The notes under the pieces: model-generated
The model's database searches: none
Told to the model about the DNA's origin: nothing
The model's input: the letters and a program-made list of their open reading frames with translations, nothing else
Assembly (NCBI GenBank): GCA_009840005.1
Contig: VXOR01000005.1
Location: 1-45,796 of the forward strand
Source of the DNA: Gemmatimonadota bacterium
GTDB taxonomy: Bacteria; Latescibacterota; UBA2968; UBA8231
Reading direction: 5' to 3'
Length of the DNA: 45,796 nucleotides
Position numbers and translations under genes: made by a program
Shown here: positions 33,924-43,066 of the stretch, piece by piece
Numbering within the stretch: the first letter of the stretch is position 1
How the letters are laid out: each line of letters begins with the position of its first letter

Positions 33924-34519
33924 TCGCGTTCCTCCGGGTTATGGATGGCCTGCCAGGCCCGTGAGAGCTGGCGGCGACCGTGGTGAAGGCGCGACTTTAC
34001 GGTGCCTTCGGGAATACCCAAGCGTGCGGCCGCGTCCTGCACTTCGACTTGGGCGTCGTAGATCAGACGGAAAACTTCGCGCTTGTCCTCGGATAGTTCT
34101 TGTACTTGTCGCCGCAGCCAGCGTTGTTGGTCGGCCCTTTCCACTTGGGCGTCGGGGCGTTCGGACGCCGCCTCAATCATCCATTCGGGCACTTGCTGCG
34201 TCTCCTGCTCCACGGTTTCAGACAGCATTTCTAGCCGCTGCTCTCGCCGCCTCTGCACGGTGCGCAGGTGGGTCAGAGAAAGATGAGTGGCAATGCTAAA
34301 CAGCCAAGCAGCCGCAGAGCCTCGACCGCTCCATTGACCAGCCCGGTTCCACACTCGCAAGAAAACCTCCTGCACTACATCGTTAGCACTCGCATCGTCG
34401 CGGACGATGCAGCGCACGCGTTGGTGGACCTGCTCCCGATAGCGCTCAAAAAACTGCTGGAATGCGCGTTCATCGCGTTCTTTTATTTGCGCTATGAGTT
34501 GGGGGTCCGGTATCTGCAT
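33920..34519 (-). CDS. ECF-type sigma factor, coupled to the mini-polymerase
   Basis: About 199 residues with the two-domain ECF (group 4) sigma layout. The sigma-2 region (about 20-90) includes the core-binding DDASANDVVQEVFLRVW and the -10-recognising AAAWLFSIATHLSLTHLR. The sigma-4 region (about 130-190) carries LSEDKREVFRLIYDAQ and a helix-turn-helix ending RLGIPEGTVKSRLHHGRRQL. The stop and the downstream polymerase ATG share ATGA, so the two are translationally coupled. I start at 34519, where the sigma-2 region begins normally; an earlier ATG at 34597 has an AGGAGG but 13 nt away. No anti-sigma gene is visible next to it. Its natural partner may be the compact polymerase or the host core enzyme. 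Confidence 0.87.
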   Translation of the reverse strand: MQIPDPQLIAQIKERDERAFQQFFERYREQVHQRVRCIVRDDASANDVVQEVFLRVWNRAGQWSGRGSAAAWLFSIATHLSLTHLRTVQRRREQRLEMLSETVEQETQQVPEWMIEAASERPDAQVERADQQRWLRRQVQELSEDKREVFRLIYDAQVEVQDAAARLGIPEGTVKSRLHHGRRQLSRAWQAIHNPEERE

Positions 34520-34623
34520 TGAGGCTCTCTGCAAGTAAAGACGCCGCCCGGAAAGTACAGGTTCAAAGACGGCGGTAAAAAAGCTCGGAAATCTCATTGA
34601 AGGCCGGTTTCCTCCTTGAGTTG

Positions 34624-34638
34624 ACTCGCTAGTCGAGT
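34624..34638. promoter_or_regulatory. Inverted repeat in the divergent promoter region
   Basis: ACTCG (34624-34628) and CGAGT (34634-34638) form a short palindrome with a 5-nt centre, between the sigma gene (minus) and the PhyH gene at 34699 (plus). The position suits a dimeric regulator or an autoregulatory site. The match is short and could be chance. Confidence 0.3.
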
Positions 34639-34698
34639 GCGGTATCTTACCACCCACCGCCTGAAGACCAACCTCAACCTATACTAGATTGAGATCCC

Positions 34699-35655
34699 AT
34701 GAGCCTAACGCCAGCCCAACTCGATCAATTCCACCGCGATGGCTATATCATCGTCCCCGACCTATTCACTGCCGACGAGATGGATGATGCCCTAGCGGCG
34801 ATGGAACAGATTTTCTACGGCCAATCCTTCCAGCAGTGGTTGGCCGCTTGCGACCGCGGCAACGCCTCCGGGGTTTCGGACGGCTTCACCACCACGCACG
34901 ACCACTCCGAGGGCCGCTCGCAATTTCCCGTGGGCGCGCCGGCGCTAGATCGGCTGATCGAAAACGAAACCTATCTCGACATTTTTGAGCAATGTCTGGG
35001 CGCAAAAGCCAGCTACTGCAATGCCCATCTCTTCATGCGCTCGGGGCCTACTGACAAGCGCCATCCCGACAATTCTTGGGAGGGCTACCACATTGACCAC
35101 TATACCAATTGCCTGCTGCCGCCCTACGACCAAACAGGCCGTTTCGATTACGTCAATTCAGGGGTGTATCTGCACGATGTCGAAGACGACGGTGCCCCCA
35201 TGCTGGTCATCCCCGGCTCGCACAAAGTAGCTGGTCCCGCCTTTGTGCGGGCGCTTGCCCAAGACAACGCCGGGGGTGGGTCCTTCAAAGACCTGCGCCA
35301 AGCTACCGAACTAGCCGCTCCGCTCCCCGCCATTGGCCGGCGTGGCGCGGCTCTCTTTTACTCGTCGTACCTAGTACACGCGGCGCAACCCTTTGCCAAT
35401 AAGCGCAAGCAACGCGCCTTTTGGACCTTGTCCATGTGCCGCCGCGACAACGATCGCTGGACCCGATTCGCCAATCCCTTCATCTACGGCGAACGCGATT
35501 ACATGCTGCCTTTCTTTACTGCCACCACGCCCCGAGTGCGCAGCCTGTTCGGCTGGCCCGAACCCGGACACCCGTACTTCACCAGCCAAACCCTAGACCT
35601 TTTGGAGCATACCCTGCCCGGTATTGATACAGGTCCTTATCGCGATGAGGGCTGA
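34699..35655 (+). CDS. PhyH-family dioxygenase (copy 6)
   Basis: A 318-residue PhyH protein, opening LDQFHRDGYIIVPDLF. Iron ligands are H131 and D133 (YHIDHY) and H227 (LVHAAQP), with an arginine near 239 for 2-oxoglutarate. DDGAPMLVIPGSH is the family core. It is divergent from the sigma factor/mini-polymerase pair, sharing the 34520-34698 gap with it. It is the last high-GC gene before the lower-GC Dnd island. The substrate is unknown; co-regulation with the polymerase pair is possible but unproven. Confidence 0.86.
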   Translation: MSLTPAQLDQFHRDGYIIVPDLFTADEMDDALAAMEQIFYGQSFQQWLAACDRGNASGVSDGFTTTHDHSEGRSQFPVGAPALDRLIENETYLDIFEQCLGAKASYCNAHLFMRSGPTDKRHPDNSWEGYHIDHYTNCLLPPYDQTGRFDYVNSGVYLHDVEDDGAPMLVIPGSHKVAGPAFVRALAQDNAGGGSFKDLRQATELAAPLPAIGRRGAALFYSSYLVHAAQPFANKRKQRAFWTLSMCRRDNDRWTRFANPFIYGERDYMLPFFTATTPRVRSLFGWPEPGHPYFTSQTLDLLEHTLPGIDTGPYRDEG

Positions 35656-36115
35656 TTCCTAGCTCTGTACTTCCAGTTCAAAAATGTCCCAGCGACCCTG
35701 CTGGTTCTAGTTCTGGGGCGGAGTCGCTGATATCGTTGACATGTGCTTGTTGAAAAAGTAAGTTCCCTCTAAGGATGGGGAGACTTCCATGTGCGACTGT
35801 TTCTTATTTGGAGCGGTACGGGGCATCCAGGCTGGTCTAGAGTTCTTCATAGTGATGTGCCCTTTGCGTCAGATTCCAAGATCACTTCTGTTCGCTGAGG
35901 AAGAACCGCCTCCAGAGCTACGAGCCCAGCGAAACTTCAGGCCCCTCAAGCAAGCGCCCCACTTAGGCAGTAAGACTATCTCGGTTGTGCCTCAATCCGT
36001 CCAGGTGCCAACAGATGTTCGCTGACCTCAACCGCCATGCTACAAGACCAACAAGCTCTCTGAGCATCCTCTATGACCATCGAGACTTTCTCGCACAGTC
36101 ACAGGAGGCAACCTT
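35656..36115. other. 460-bp intergenic junction between chromosome and Dnd island
   Basis: No convincing gene is seen. A short 78-codon open frame (35789-36025) has no family resemblance and no ribosome site. TTGACA at 35736-35741, 17 bp before TAAGTT, is a possible weak promoter facing dndC. AGGAGG at 36103-36108 is the dndC ribosome site. GC content falls across this stretch. No tRNA or direct repeat that would mark an integration site was recognised. Confidence 0.5.
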
Positions 36116-37534
36116 TTGAATCAGAATACGGACATCATCAAACTCTCGGACTCGATATTTGTACATCATCCGCTTGAGGAGATTTACGATGGGATCCGCA
36201 AGATCTATAGACAAAATACGTGTCCATGGGTGATCGGCTACAGCGGTGGTAAAGACTCTACTGCGGTGTTGCAACTCGTTTGGTACGCTCTCGCAGACTT
36301 GCCGCAAGAGGAGCGATCGAAACCAGTTTATGTTTTGTCCTCTGATACTCTCGTCGAGACTCCTGTTATGGTCGATTATATCGATCAGACGCTTGAACAA
36401 ATCAACAATACTGCTGCTTTACAGGATCTTCCTTTCGAAGCTCACAAAGTTACGCCACAAATGGAAGATACTTTTTGGATAAACATGATAGGGAAAGGAT
36501 ATCCCGCACCCAGCTCACGATTCCGATGGTGTACTGATAGACTCAAGATTAAGCCGGCTAATGCTTTTATTTTAGAATGCGTCGCCAAATACGGCGAGGC
36601 AATAGTTGTTCTTGGTGTCCGAAAGAACGAAAGTGCTACGCGGGCGCAGGCGATGAGTTTAAGTAAGATCAACGGCACTGTACTAAGACGTCATTCAACG
36701 CTTCCCAGCGCCTTTGTTTATGCCCCTATAGAAGACTTCAGCACTGACGATGTGTGGTCTTACCTTCTTAACGTACCGTCACCTTGGGGCGGACAGAATC
36801 GTGACCTACTAGCACTGTATAGAAATGCGCAAGCGGGTGAATGTCCTCTGGTCATTGATACGACTACTCCTTCGTGTGGCAATAGTCGCTTTGGATGCTG
36901 GGTCTGTACCGTTGTCACCAAAGACTACACGATGGAGACTTTGATAGATAACGGGGAAGAATGGATGGAGCCGCTACTTGAACTTCGCGATTTTCTCGCT
37001 TCCACCCAAGAACCTACGAACAAAGTAAAGTATAGGGACCACAAAAGACGTGGAGGCCAAGTGTCATTTAAGCCCGATGGAGATATAGCGCGGGGACCCT
37101 ATCGACTTGATACGTGCAAAGAAATTTTACGACGCCTTTTGATGGCTCAGAGGGAAGTTGCTCGTCATCCAGAGGGGCGTGATGTGTGTCTTATAGGAAA
37201 AGATGAGCTCAAGGAAATTCGCCGTATTTGGAGGACGGAGCGACAGGACTGGCAAGACAGTGTTCCATCCATCTTCCGAGATGTCATGCGACAAGATCTT
37301 GACTGGCCTATAGACGACGCCCCTAGATTCTCCAAGTCAGATTACGAACTCTTAGACTTAGTTTGTCAGTCCCAGGATGTGCCTACAGACCTAGTGGCAA
37401 AGCTGTTGGAAACTGAGCGCCAGTTCCAAGGAATGAAACGACGTGCAGGCATTTTTGATCGGATAGAGCAAATCCTCATGGAGAATTGGAGCAGTGAGGA
37501 AGAGATACTAGCCGAGTCCCAGCAAAATAGCTAA
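36116..37534 (+). CDS. dndC: DNA phosphorothioation protein DndC (PAPS-reductase-like)
   Basis: A 472-residue protein of the adenine-nucleotide alpha-hydrolase/PAPS reductase fold. In Dnd systems DndC activates DNA and, with its iron-sulphur cluster, helps deliver sulphur to the backbone. The PP-loop SGGKDST is at 43-49. Four cysteines (C243, C254, C261, C264) in a C-x10-C-x6-C-x2-C pattern fit the 4Fe-4S cluster. R.RWCTDRLK is the usual nucleotide-contact segment. It starts with TTG, seven nt after AGGAGG. It is the first gene of the dndCDEA operon (9 bp to dndD). Family assignment is strong. Confidence 0.93.
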   Translation: MNQNTDIIKLSDSIFVHHPLEEIYDGIRKIYRQNTCPWVIGYSGGKDSTAVLQLVWYALADLPQEERSKPVYVLSSDTLVETPVMVDYIDQTLEQINNTAALQDLPFEAHKVTPQMEDTFWINMIGKGYPAPSSRFRWCTDRLKIKPANAFILECVAKYGEAIVVLGVRKNESATRAQAMSLSKINGTVLRRHSTLPSAFVYAPIEDFSTDDVWSYLLNVPSPWGGQNRDLLALYRNAQAGECPLVIDTTTPSCGNSRFGCWVCTVVTKDYTMETLIDNGEEWMEPLLELRDFLASTQEPTNKVKYRDHKRRGGQVSFKPDGDIARGPYRLDTCKEILRRLLMAQREVARHPEGRDVCLIGKDELKEIRRIWRTERQDWQDSVPSIFRDVMRQDLDWPIDDAPRFSKSDYELLDLVCQSQDVPTDLVAKLLETERQFQGMKRRAGIFDRIEQILMENWSSEEEILAESQQNS

Positions 37535-37543
37535 GGTATATCC

Positions 37544-39559
37544 ATGTTTCTGAAGCGACTGGTCGTTGAAAACTTCGGGCCATTCCATGGCTTGCATACG
37601 GTCAATCTGCTCATTGAACAACCTACAGGAAATCAGCACCCAGTCATTCTCTTCGGTGGTCGTAACGGCAGTGGCAAAACATCACTCTTAGACGCTATCA
37701 GATTGTGCCTCCATGGGCGACACGCACTAGGCAATCTGCGAACTGCTGATTACTATGACTATCTCAGACACCGCATTCATCAGGGATCTGACGGCAAACG
37801 GCTCTTACGGTCTTCGGTTCGCCTAGAGATCAAGACAGTAGAAGTTGGACAAAAGCACATCTATGAGATAACCCGCTCTTGGCGTGATGCCACAAAAGTA
37901 GCCGAAAAGCTCGAGATTAGCCGGAACGGCGAAGCTCTGAAGGAACTATATGTTGATCAGTACCAAGCATTCCTTAATGAACTAGTGCCACTCGGACTGG
38001 CTGAATTCTTTTTTATAGACGGCGAACGTATTCAGAGGCTAGCGGAGGCAAATGGAAGCGATCAGGTTGTTGCGGATTCCGTCCGTAGCCTTTTAGGCCT
38101 GCATCTGACTTCGCGTCTACAGGCTGACATCGCAATCCTTATGCGGAGTCGGGATAGCTCTCGCCCCACGGAAGAAGCTCAGGCGGAGATAGAGGCGACA
38201 CGGTCTCGTCTAAAGGAAGTAAGAGATCGCATACAAGAGCTGAAGGCTGAATACCGCGTAGCTGAAGATAAAAGTAGTAGTTTGGAGCGAGCAGTAGAAC
38301 TGCAAGAGCAAAAGATAGCTTCGGAAGGGGGCGACTTTGCTAGACGTCGCGAACGCCTGATTAAGACTCAGTCTACTTGGGAAGCTACTCTTCAGTCGTG
38401 TGAAACTGAACTACGTGAGTTATCAAATGACTTGCTACCTTTTAGTTTGGTCCCGGAACTATGTGAGGCAGTGCGACAACGGGTAGAGGAGGAAACCGAG
38501 GCACTTCGCGAAGAGTTTGCCTTGTCGGTACTGAACACTAAACAGCAGGAACTTCTTAAGACGCTGAACTCGTCCAAATTCTGGGAAGAGACGTTCGGCG
38601 ACACCCTTACCAAAAAAGACCGAAAGTCGGTCACTAAGGCACTCCAATGCCTAGTCAAACAGGTAGTGCCCGATGTCGACCACCAAGACCGACCTAAAGT
38701 TCATGATCTCTCGGAACGTGATAAGCAGATCCTTTTCGCAACTATTGAGGCTGTCCTAACCGACATTCCTCGACAGGCTGCCCAACTTATTGCTACAGCC
38801 GAGGAGGCACGCCAACACTTGGTAAAAGTTGAGCAAGATCTTCAGCGGGTCCCAAAAGAAGAAGTTCTCAAGCCACTGGTAGACGAGCTAGGCCGTCTCC
38901 AGGAGGAGCTCAGTGATGCACGACGCGAGCAAATGAACTTAGAGGCAGAGTTACGCCGTACGAATATGGAACAAGAGGATATTGAGAGGTCAAGAAAGAG
39001 GACCATTGAACGCCAGCTCCACTTGGAACAGAAAGCGAAAGCAATGGCTCTGGCCGCCAAGGTCCGTAGTGCCCTTCACTCGTACGAGCAAGAACTGACT
39101 ATTGCTCGTGTAGCGCATCTTGCTGAGTGTGTAACAGAGTGCTACAGGCAGCTTGCACATAAGGAGAGTCTCTGCAGTCACGTTCGATTCGATCCTAAAA
39201 CCCTTGCCATCAGTCTTTTCGACGACCAAGGCCATGTTGTCTACCGGCCACTTCTGTCCGCGGGAGAGAAACAGATCTTGGCTATCGCTATACTATGGGG
39301 TCTTGGTCGCGCCTCGGGTCGCGAGTTACCAATCGTAATTGATACACCGCTGGCTCGCTTGGATGCCGAACATCGTGGTCGATTACTGTCAAGTTATTTT
39401 CCACATGCCAGTCACCAAGTCATATTGCTCTCTACGGATAGCGAAATCACTGACAAAGGCTTGGAAGCCCTGAATCCTAGCATCGCTAAGGCTTTTCACC
39501 TGCAATTTGATCCAGGGCATGGACGGACGACAATCGAGGAAGGGTATCTTCCAGTATAG
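37544..39559 (+). CDS. dndD: DNA phosphorothioation ATPase DndD (SMC-like)
   Basis: A 671-residue SMC/Rad50-type ATPase, the usual length for DndD, which is thought to nick or remodel DNA during sulphur insertion. Walker A is GRNGSGKTS (39-47). A long coiled coil (about 220-520) follows. The ABC signature is LSAGEKQ (571-577) and Walker B LPIVIDTPLARLD (595-607). The end FDPGHGRTTIEEGYLPV is shared in pattern with the second DndD-like ATPase on the other strand. It is co-transcribed with dndC and dndE. GC is lower than in the left half of the window. Confidence 0.92.
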   Translation: MFLKRLVVENFGPFHGLHTVNLLIEQPTGNQHPVILFGGRNGSGKTSLLDAIRLCLHGRHALGNLRTADYYDYLRHRIHQGSDGKRLLRSSVRLEIKTVEVGQKHIYEITRSWRDATKVAEKLEISRNGEALKELYVDQYQAFLNELVPLGLAEFFFIDGERIQRLAEANGSDQVVADSVRSLLGLHLTSRLQADIAILMRSRDSSRPTEEAQAEIEATRSRLKEVRDRIQELKAEYRVAEDKSSSLERAVELQEQKIASEGGDFARRRERLIKTQSTWEATLQSCETELRELSNDLLPFSLVPELCEAVRQRVEEETEALREEFALSVLNTKQQELLKTLNSSKFWEETFGDTLTKKDRKSVTKALQCLVKQVVPDVDHQDRPKVHDLSERDKQILFATIEAVLTDIPRQAAQLIATAEEARQHLVKVEQDLQRVPKEEVLKPLVDELGRLQEELSDARREQMNLEAELRRTNMEQEDIERSRKRTIERQLHLEQKAKAMALAAKVRSALHSYEQELTIARVAHLAECVTECYRQLAHKESLCSHVRFDPKTLAISLFDDQGHVVYRPLLSAGEKQILAIAILWGLGRASGRELPIVIDTPLARLDAEHRGRLLSSYFPHASHQVILLSTDSEITDKGLEALNPSIAKAFHLQFDPGHGRTTIEEGYLPV

Positions 39560-39568
39560 GAGCGTTAA

Positions 39569-39976
39569 TTGGTAAACACTGATCGGATCGTTAAGATCTA
39601 TTTATCTGCAGACAATACTCGGAAGGTTCGGACGCTCAGAATTCGAACCAGTCTGACTCCGAATGTTCTTTGCCGATTTGCTCTTGCTCTTTCCCTCCGC
39701 GATCGTGGAAGTCCTGACCCTTCCACATTTCCCAACGACGGCATGGAGTTCAATCGATACACGCTCTTGGGAGTCCACGAGGTTCTCATGCTTGCTCTTG
39801 TACGTCAACGCTGTCTGCAAGACGGGCTAGATCCTGAGACAGAGTTGGAAGAACAGCTACGTGCGCACATCAACCGTGGAATAGGCATCCTCTATCCTAG
39901 GCTGAAATCTCTATCTGATCTGGGGGAGCTCACCACCCAAGCGTGTTCTGTGAGGAGTAGTCAGAGTGCCAGTTAA
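39569..39976 (+). CDS. dndE: DNA phosphorothioation protein DndE
   Basis: A 135-residue protein of DndE size and position, between dndD and the cysteine desulphurase. DndE binds nicked DNA and is needed for phosphorothioate modification. A basic helix-rich core (RKVRTLRIRTSLTPNVLCRFALALSLRD) and the conserved FNRYTLLGVHE segment fit the family. The tail RGIGILYPRLKSLSDLGEL is also typical. Translation starts with TTG, a few nt after TAGGAGCG. It overlaps the next gene by 11 bp. Confidence 0.85.
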   Translation: MVNTDRIVKIYLSADNTRKVRTLRIRTSLTPNVLCRFALALSLRDRGSPDPSTFPNDGMEFNRYTLLGVHEVLMLALVRQRCLQDGLDPETELEEQLRAHINRGIGILYPRLKSLSDLGELTTQACSVRSSQSAS

Positions 39977-41159
39977 GACGCCAATCTATATGGACTATCA
40001 CGCGACCACTCCCGTCGATTCCAGGGTCGTTCAGGCAATGTTGCCCTACTTCACGGAGACCTTTGGCAACGCAGCAAGCATCGACCACTTGTATGGTCAT
40101 GCTGCAAAGGAGGCGGTGGAAAAGGCACGCGACTCCATTGCACAGTTAATTAACGCTCGGTACTCGGAAGAGATAGTCTTCACGAGTGGGGCCACTGAGT
40201 CTGACAATATCGCCTTAATCGGGATTGCTGAAGCTTACGGTCATAAGGGGAATCACATCATCACGTCTTCAGTGGAGCACAAGGCAGTACTCGACACACT
40301 TGACTACCTAACTGGAAGAGGGTTTAGAGCTAGTGTCCTTCCAGTCGATCAATATGGAATGGTAGATCCCGCAGATGTCGGTAAGGAGATTACTGATGAG
40401 ACTATATTAGTCTCGATCATGACGGCCAACAATGAGATAGGGACCATACAACCGATCAAGGAGATTGGGAGAATCGCGAGGGAGCATGGTGTCTTCTTCC
40501 ACACTGACGCCGCTCAGGCCGTCGGACACATCCCCATGGATGTGGAGGACATGAACATCGACCTAATGGCCTTTACAGCCCACAAGGTTTATGGGCCAAA
40601 GGGTGTCGGAGCCTTATACGTCCGTCGTAGAAGGCCACGTGTAAGTCCGTATCCGGTGATCCACGGAGGGGGACACGAGCGAGGTATTCGGTCTGGCACA
40701 CTCAACATACCAGGCATAATTGGCTTTGCGAAAGCGTTGGAAATCGCTAGGCAGGAGATGGAAGACGAAGGGAAGCACCTGCGCGAATTGACGGACCAGA
40801 TGTTTAAGGATCTGCAACGACGTATTGATGGCATTGAAAGGAATGGCCATTGGACTGATCGCTTACCACATAATCTCAACGTTTACATCCCGGGAGTCGA
40901 AAGTAGGGCGATAGTATTGGATCTGCGAGAATTTGTATCATTCTCCACCGGTTCCGCCTGTACTACGGCAAGAGTAGAGCCCAGTCACGTGATTCAGGCT
41001 CTAAGCTTAACCGAGGAAAGGGCACATAGTTCAATTAGATTTGGACTAGGACGGTTTACGACTATAGAAGAAGTTCAGGCCGTCGCCGATAAAGTAGTAC
41101 AAGCGGTACATAGCATTCGGCACCGTTTTCTTAGGGCCGCCTCTGCCCATCCTGCCTAA
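39966..41159 (+). CDS. dndA: Cysteine desulphurase DndA/IscS-like
   Basis: A 397-residue PLP enzyme that takes sulphur from cysteine, supplying the phosphorothioation pathway. H105 (SSVEHKAVL) and K207 (TAHKVYGPKG, the PLP-binding lysine) are visible, as is the catalytic C332 in STGSACTTA. Sequence class is NifS/IscS type I/II. It starts with GTG and overlaps dndE by 11 bp. Its place at the end of the operon gives the order dndC-D-E-A, unlike the classic divergent dndA plus dndBCDE of Streptomyces. The function is firm; whether it also serves Fe-S assembly is not known. Confidence 0.93.
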   Translation: MPVKTPIYMDYHATTPVDSRVVQAMLPYFTETFGNAASIDHLYGHAAKEAVEKARDSIAQLINARYSEEIVFTSGATESDNIALIGIAEAYGHKGNHIITSSVEHKAVLDTLDYLTGRGFRASVLPVDQYGMVDPADVGKEITDETILVSIMTANNEIGTIQPIKEIGRIAREHGVFFHTDAAQAVGHIPMDVEDMNIDLMAFTAHKVYGPKGVGALYVRRRRPRVSPYPVIHGGGHERGIRSGTLNIPGIIGFAKALEIARQEMEDEGKHLRELTDQMFKDLQRRIDGIERNGHWTDRLPHNLNVYIPGVESRAIVLDLREFVSFSTGSACTTARVEPSHVIQALSLTEERAHSSIRFGLGRFTTIEEVQAVADKVVQAVHSIRHRFLRAASAHPA

Positions 41160-41291
41160 TCACACAGAGGAATTTTAAAACAGTATCTTAAGGGAACTTG
41201 TCTGGCCTGTGCGTACGTTCTGCACATTGGCGAAAAACCTCTCAGACAGATGTCTTATCTTATATTTGAGCTATGCCGATAGGGAGGTGAC

Positions 41292-42557
41292 TTATGAGAC
41301 TTTCTGGGGCAGCTTAACTTTTTCCGGTTCCAATCCTAGTATCTTAGCGTAATCTTCGTGCAATCGGTCGACATTCTTCGTAGGATAGTTCAGTATATAG
41401 AGTAGCAAATTTCTAGCGAGTGGTCTGCTGCCCATGATCTTTTTTCGACTTGGATTCCAGATAACAGGATTGTAAGGGGGTTGAGTCAACTCTGTAGGCA
41501 ATTTTGAAATCAAACTAAAACATTCAGTCAGTGGATATTTCTCTACTAGTGTGGCGACAATTTCGGTTAATATCTTTAGTCCTATAGGTCGAAAGAGTAC
41601 GCTGCCTCCATCCGAATGTCTGTATCCTTTGACGACTGTTGGATAATCAGGCGTATTAACAAATTTCCTCAGTGGTATAAAACTATTTGTAAGTTGTCTA
41701 AAATAATCACAAGCATTGATATAATGTTGCTCAAGAATATCATCCGATTGCCGTATTTTAGTGAGCTCATCTCTTTTTTCCTTAAGTCCCTTCTTTTTTG
41801 ATGTGACGTATACTTTTGTAAACAATATGTCTAAAATATCGTAAAGATTTCCAATAGTCGTAAGGCAAGTCTGATTACTATTCGGTATATTATCAGTTGC
41901 ATTGTTTAAGATTCGATTGTCCCTAAACATCGGATTTTCCGTAACCATCCTCCGGACAGTAATAGCCATCGCATCATCCTCATCAAGGGTAATCTTTTCT
42001 CCCTTTGATACTTGGACGGCATTTTTATTCAATGTCGTGAAAAGTCTGCGACTTCTTTTCATTCCCTCTGGATCTGTTTTATGAGCGATAAAGATTATCG
42101 ACAGCTCATCTTCGCCCAATTTAGGGTCTTCTTTCACAGCTTCTCTGATTCCTATGAGTCGGTGTTGTCCATCAAGTGTGAATAGTCTTTCCTCACCGTT
42201 CAAACTGAGAATTCCAATCCCAGCAATGACATCTTCTGGGATGTCCTCAACATCCAATTGATTATTGCTCTTAATATTGGTGATATCATACCAGCTAGGA
42301 TCACCTTCATGGACTGCAACGATGAGTGAATTGAAAAAACGCTGTGGTTGTTGAAGGAGATAATTTTTTATTTCTTTACCTCTTTTTATTTTTATATATC
42401 TCTGTACCATATCACTCAAAGGTTTGCTTTTATAAAGCTCTTCAGCAATTTCGACCCTTTCAGCAATATCTTTAAGTTTCATGAGAGTAGGGTAATACAC
42501 CCAATCACCAATTATTCCTCTTAGCGAAGAAAGATATAGTTTTTTCATAATTTTCAC
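41292..42557 (-). CDS. DGQHR-domain protein, DndB-like
   Basis: A 421-residue protein with the defining motif DGQHR (129-133) in LFTLDGQHRLIGIREA, followed by RLFTTLNKNAVQVSKGEK, also typical. DndB is the regulator that controls the extent of phosphorothioation; related DGQHR proteins accompany Dnd systems. Here it is on the opposite strand, convergent with dndA, and longer than typical DndB, so it could be a Dnd-associated DGQHR protein rather than DndB. It starts at GTG, sharing GTGA with the stop of the upstream nuclease gene. The gene is strikingly AT-rich relative to dndCDEA, a sign of separate acquisition. Confidence 0.8.
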   Translation of the reverse strand: MKIMKKLYLSSLRGIIGDWVYYPTLMKLKDIAERVEIAEELYKSKPLSDMVQRYIKIKRGKEIKNYLLQQPQRFFNSLIVAVHEGDPSWYDITNIKSNNQLDVEDIPEDVIAGIGILSLNGEERLFTLDGQHRLIGIREAVKEDPKLGEDELSIIFIAHKTDPEGMKRSRRLFTTLNKNAVQVSKGEKITLDEDDAMAITVRRMVTENPMFRDNRILNNATDNIPNSNQTCLTTIGNLYDILDILFTKVYVTSKKKGLKEKRDELTKIRQSDDILEQHYINACDYFRQLTNSFIPLRKFVNTPDYPTVVKGYRHSDGGSVLFRPIGLKILTEIVATLVEKYPLTECFSLISKLPTELTQPPYNPVIWNPSRKKIMGSRPLARNLLLYILNYPTKNVDRLHEDYAKILGLEPEKVKLPQKVS

Positions 42558-43066
42558 ACTCTTGACAATTTAACTGCGTCACCTATCTCTGCTGAATATC
42601 CTTTTTGAGAGTACGGTGGGGTAAAGGTGTCTAACAGTCTTTGCTCTAGCTGTTCTATATCCATTTGTGATGGCTTTACTTCGACATAATAAAAATACAG
42701 GTAGTCTTCCCATGTAGTCAACATAGAATGAATTAGACTTCTTTTTGGCCTCTCTTTGTCATAGAGATAATCTCTAAATCTTTTTCGCAAGTGACGCTTG
42801 CTTTTATATCCTGTTTCTCCAATATACATTACATAACGCGATGGCAATTGAGCAATTCTTGGCTCAACGACAAAGGCATAAACTCCCTTCTCTGTAGGAA
42901 TCTTAGTTGCGCTATCTCTCTCGAACTTCACACATTGCCAATCCAATTCAATAGGTGGATCAGTGTAAGTATCCCACTGTTCTTTCCAAAGAAGAAAATT
43001 TACCCGATATATTTTCACATATTCTTTCGTATCTTCCTTAGGCCTTATCACATCTTGATATACCAT
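42554..43066 (-). CDS. GIY-YIG nuclease-domain protein
   Basis: A 170-residue protein. The motif halves are GVYAF and YVMYIGETG, 20 residues apart, followed by LRKRFRDYL with the conserved arginine, and a later acidic residue in DIEQLEQRLLDTF. That pattern is the GIY-YIG endonuclease fold. I start it at the ATG at 43066, preceded by AGGAG; an upstream TTG is also possible. It overlaps the DGQHR gene by 4 bp and is translated with it. Position next to a phosphorothioation operon suggests a restriction partner, but the target is not known. The DNA here is very AT-rich. Confidence 0.75.
   Translation of the reverse strand: MVYQDVIRPKEDTKEYVKIYRVNFLLWKEQWDTYTDPPIELDWQCVKFERDSATKIPTEKGVYAFVVEPRIAQLPSRYVMYIGETGYKSKRHLRKRFRDYLYDKERPKRSLIHSMLTTWEDYLYFYYVEVKPSQMDIEQLEQRLLDTFTPPYSQKGYSAEIGDAVKLSRV

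Noticed and set aside
35789..36025. A 78-codon open frame upstream of dndC
   Set aside because: No ribosome site, no family resemblance and unusual composition; it is more likely chance in the junction region.
41294..41317. A seven-codon frame with a strong ribosome site (AGGGAGGTGACTTATG) near the end of the DGQHR gene
   Set aside because: Too short and inside the stop region of a reverse-strand gene; no evidence of function.
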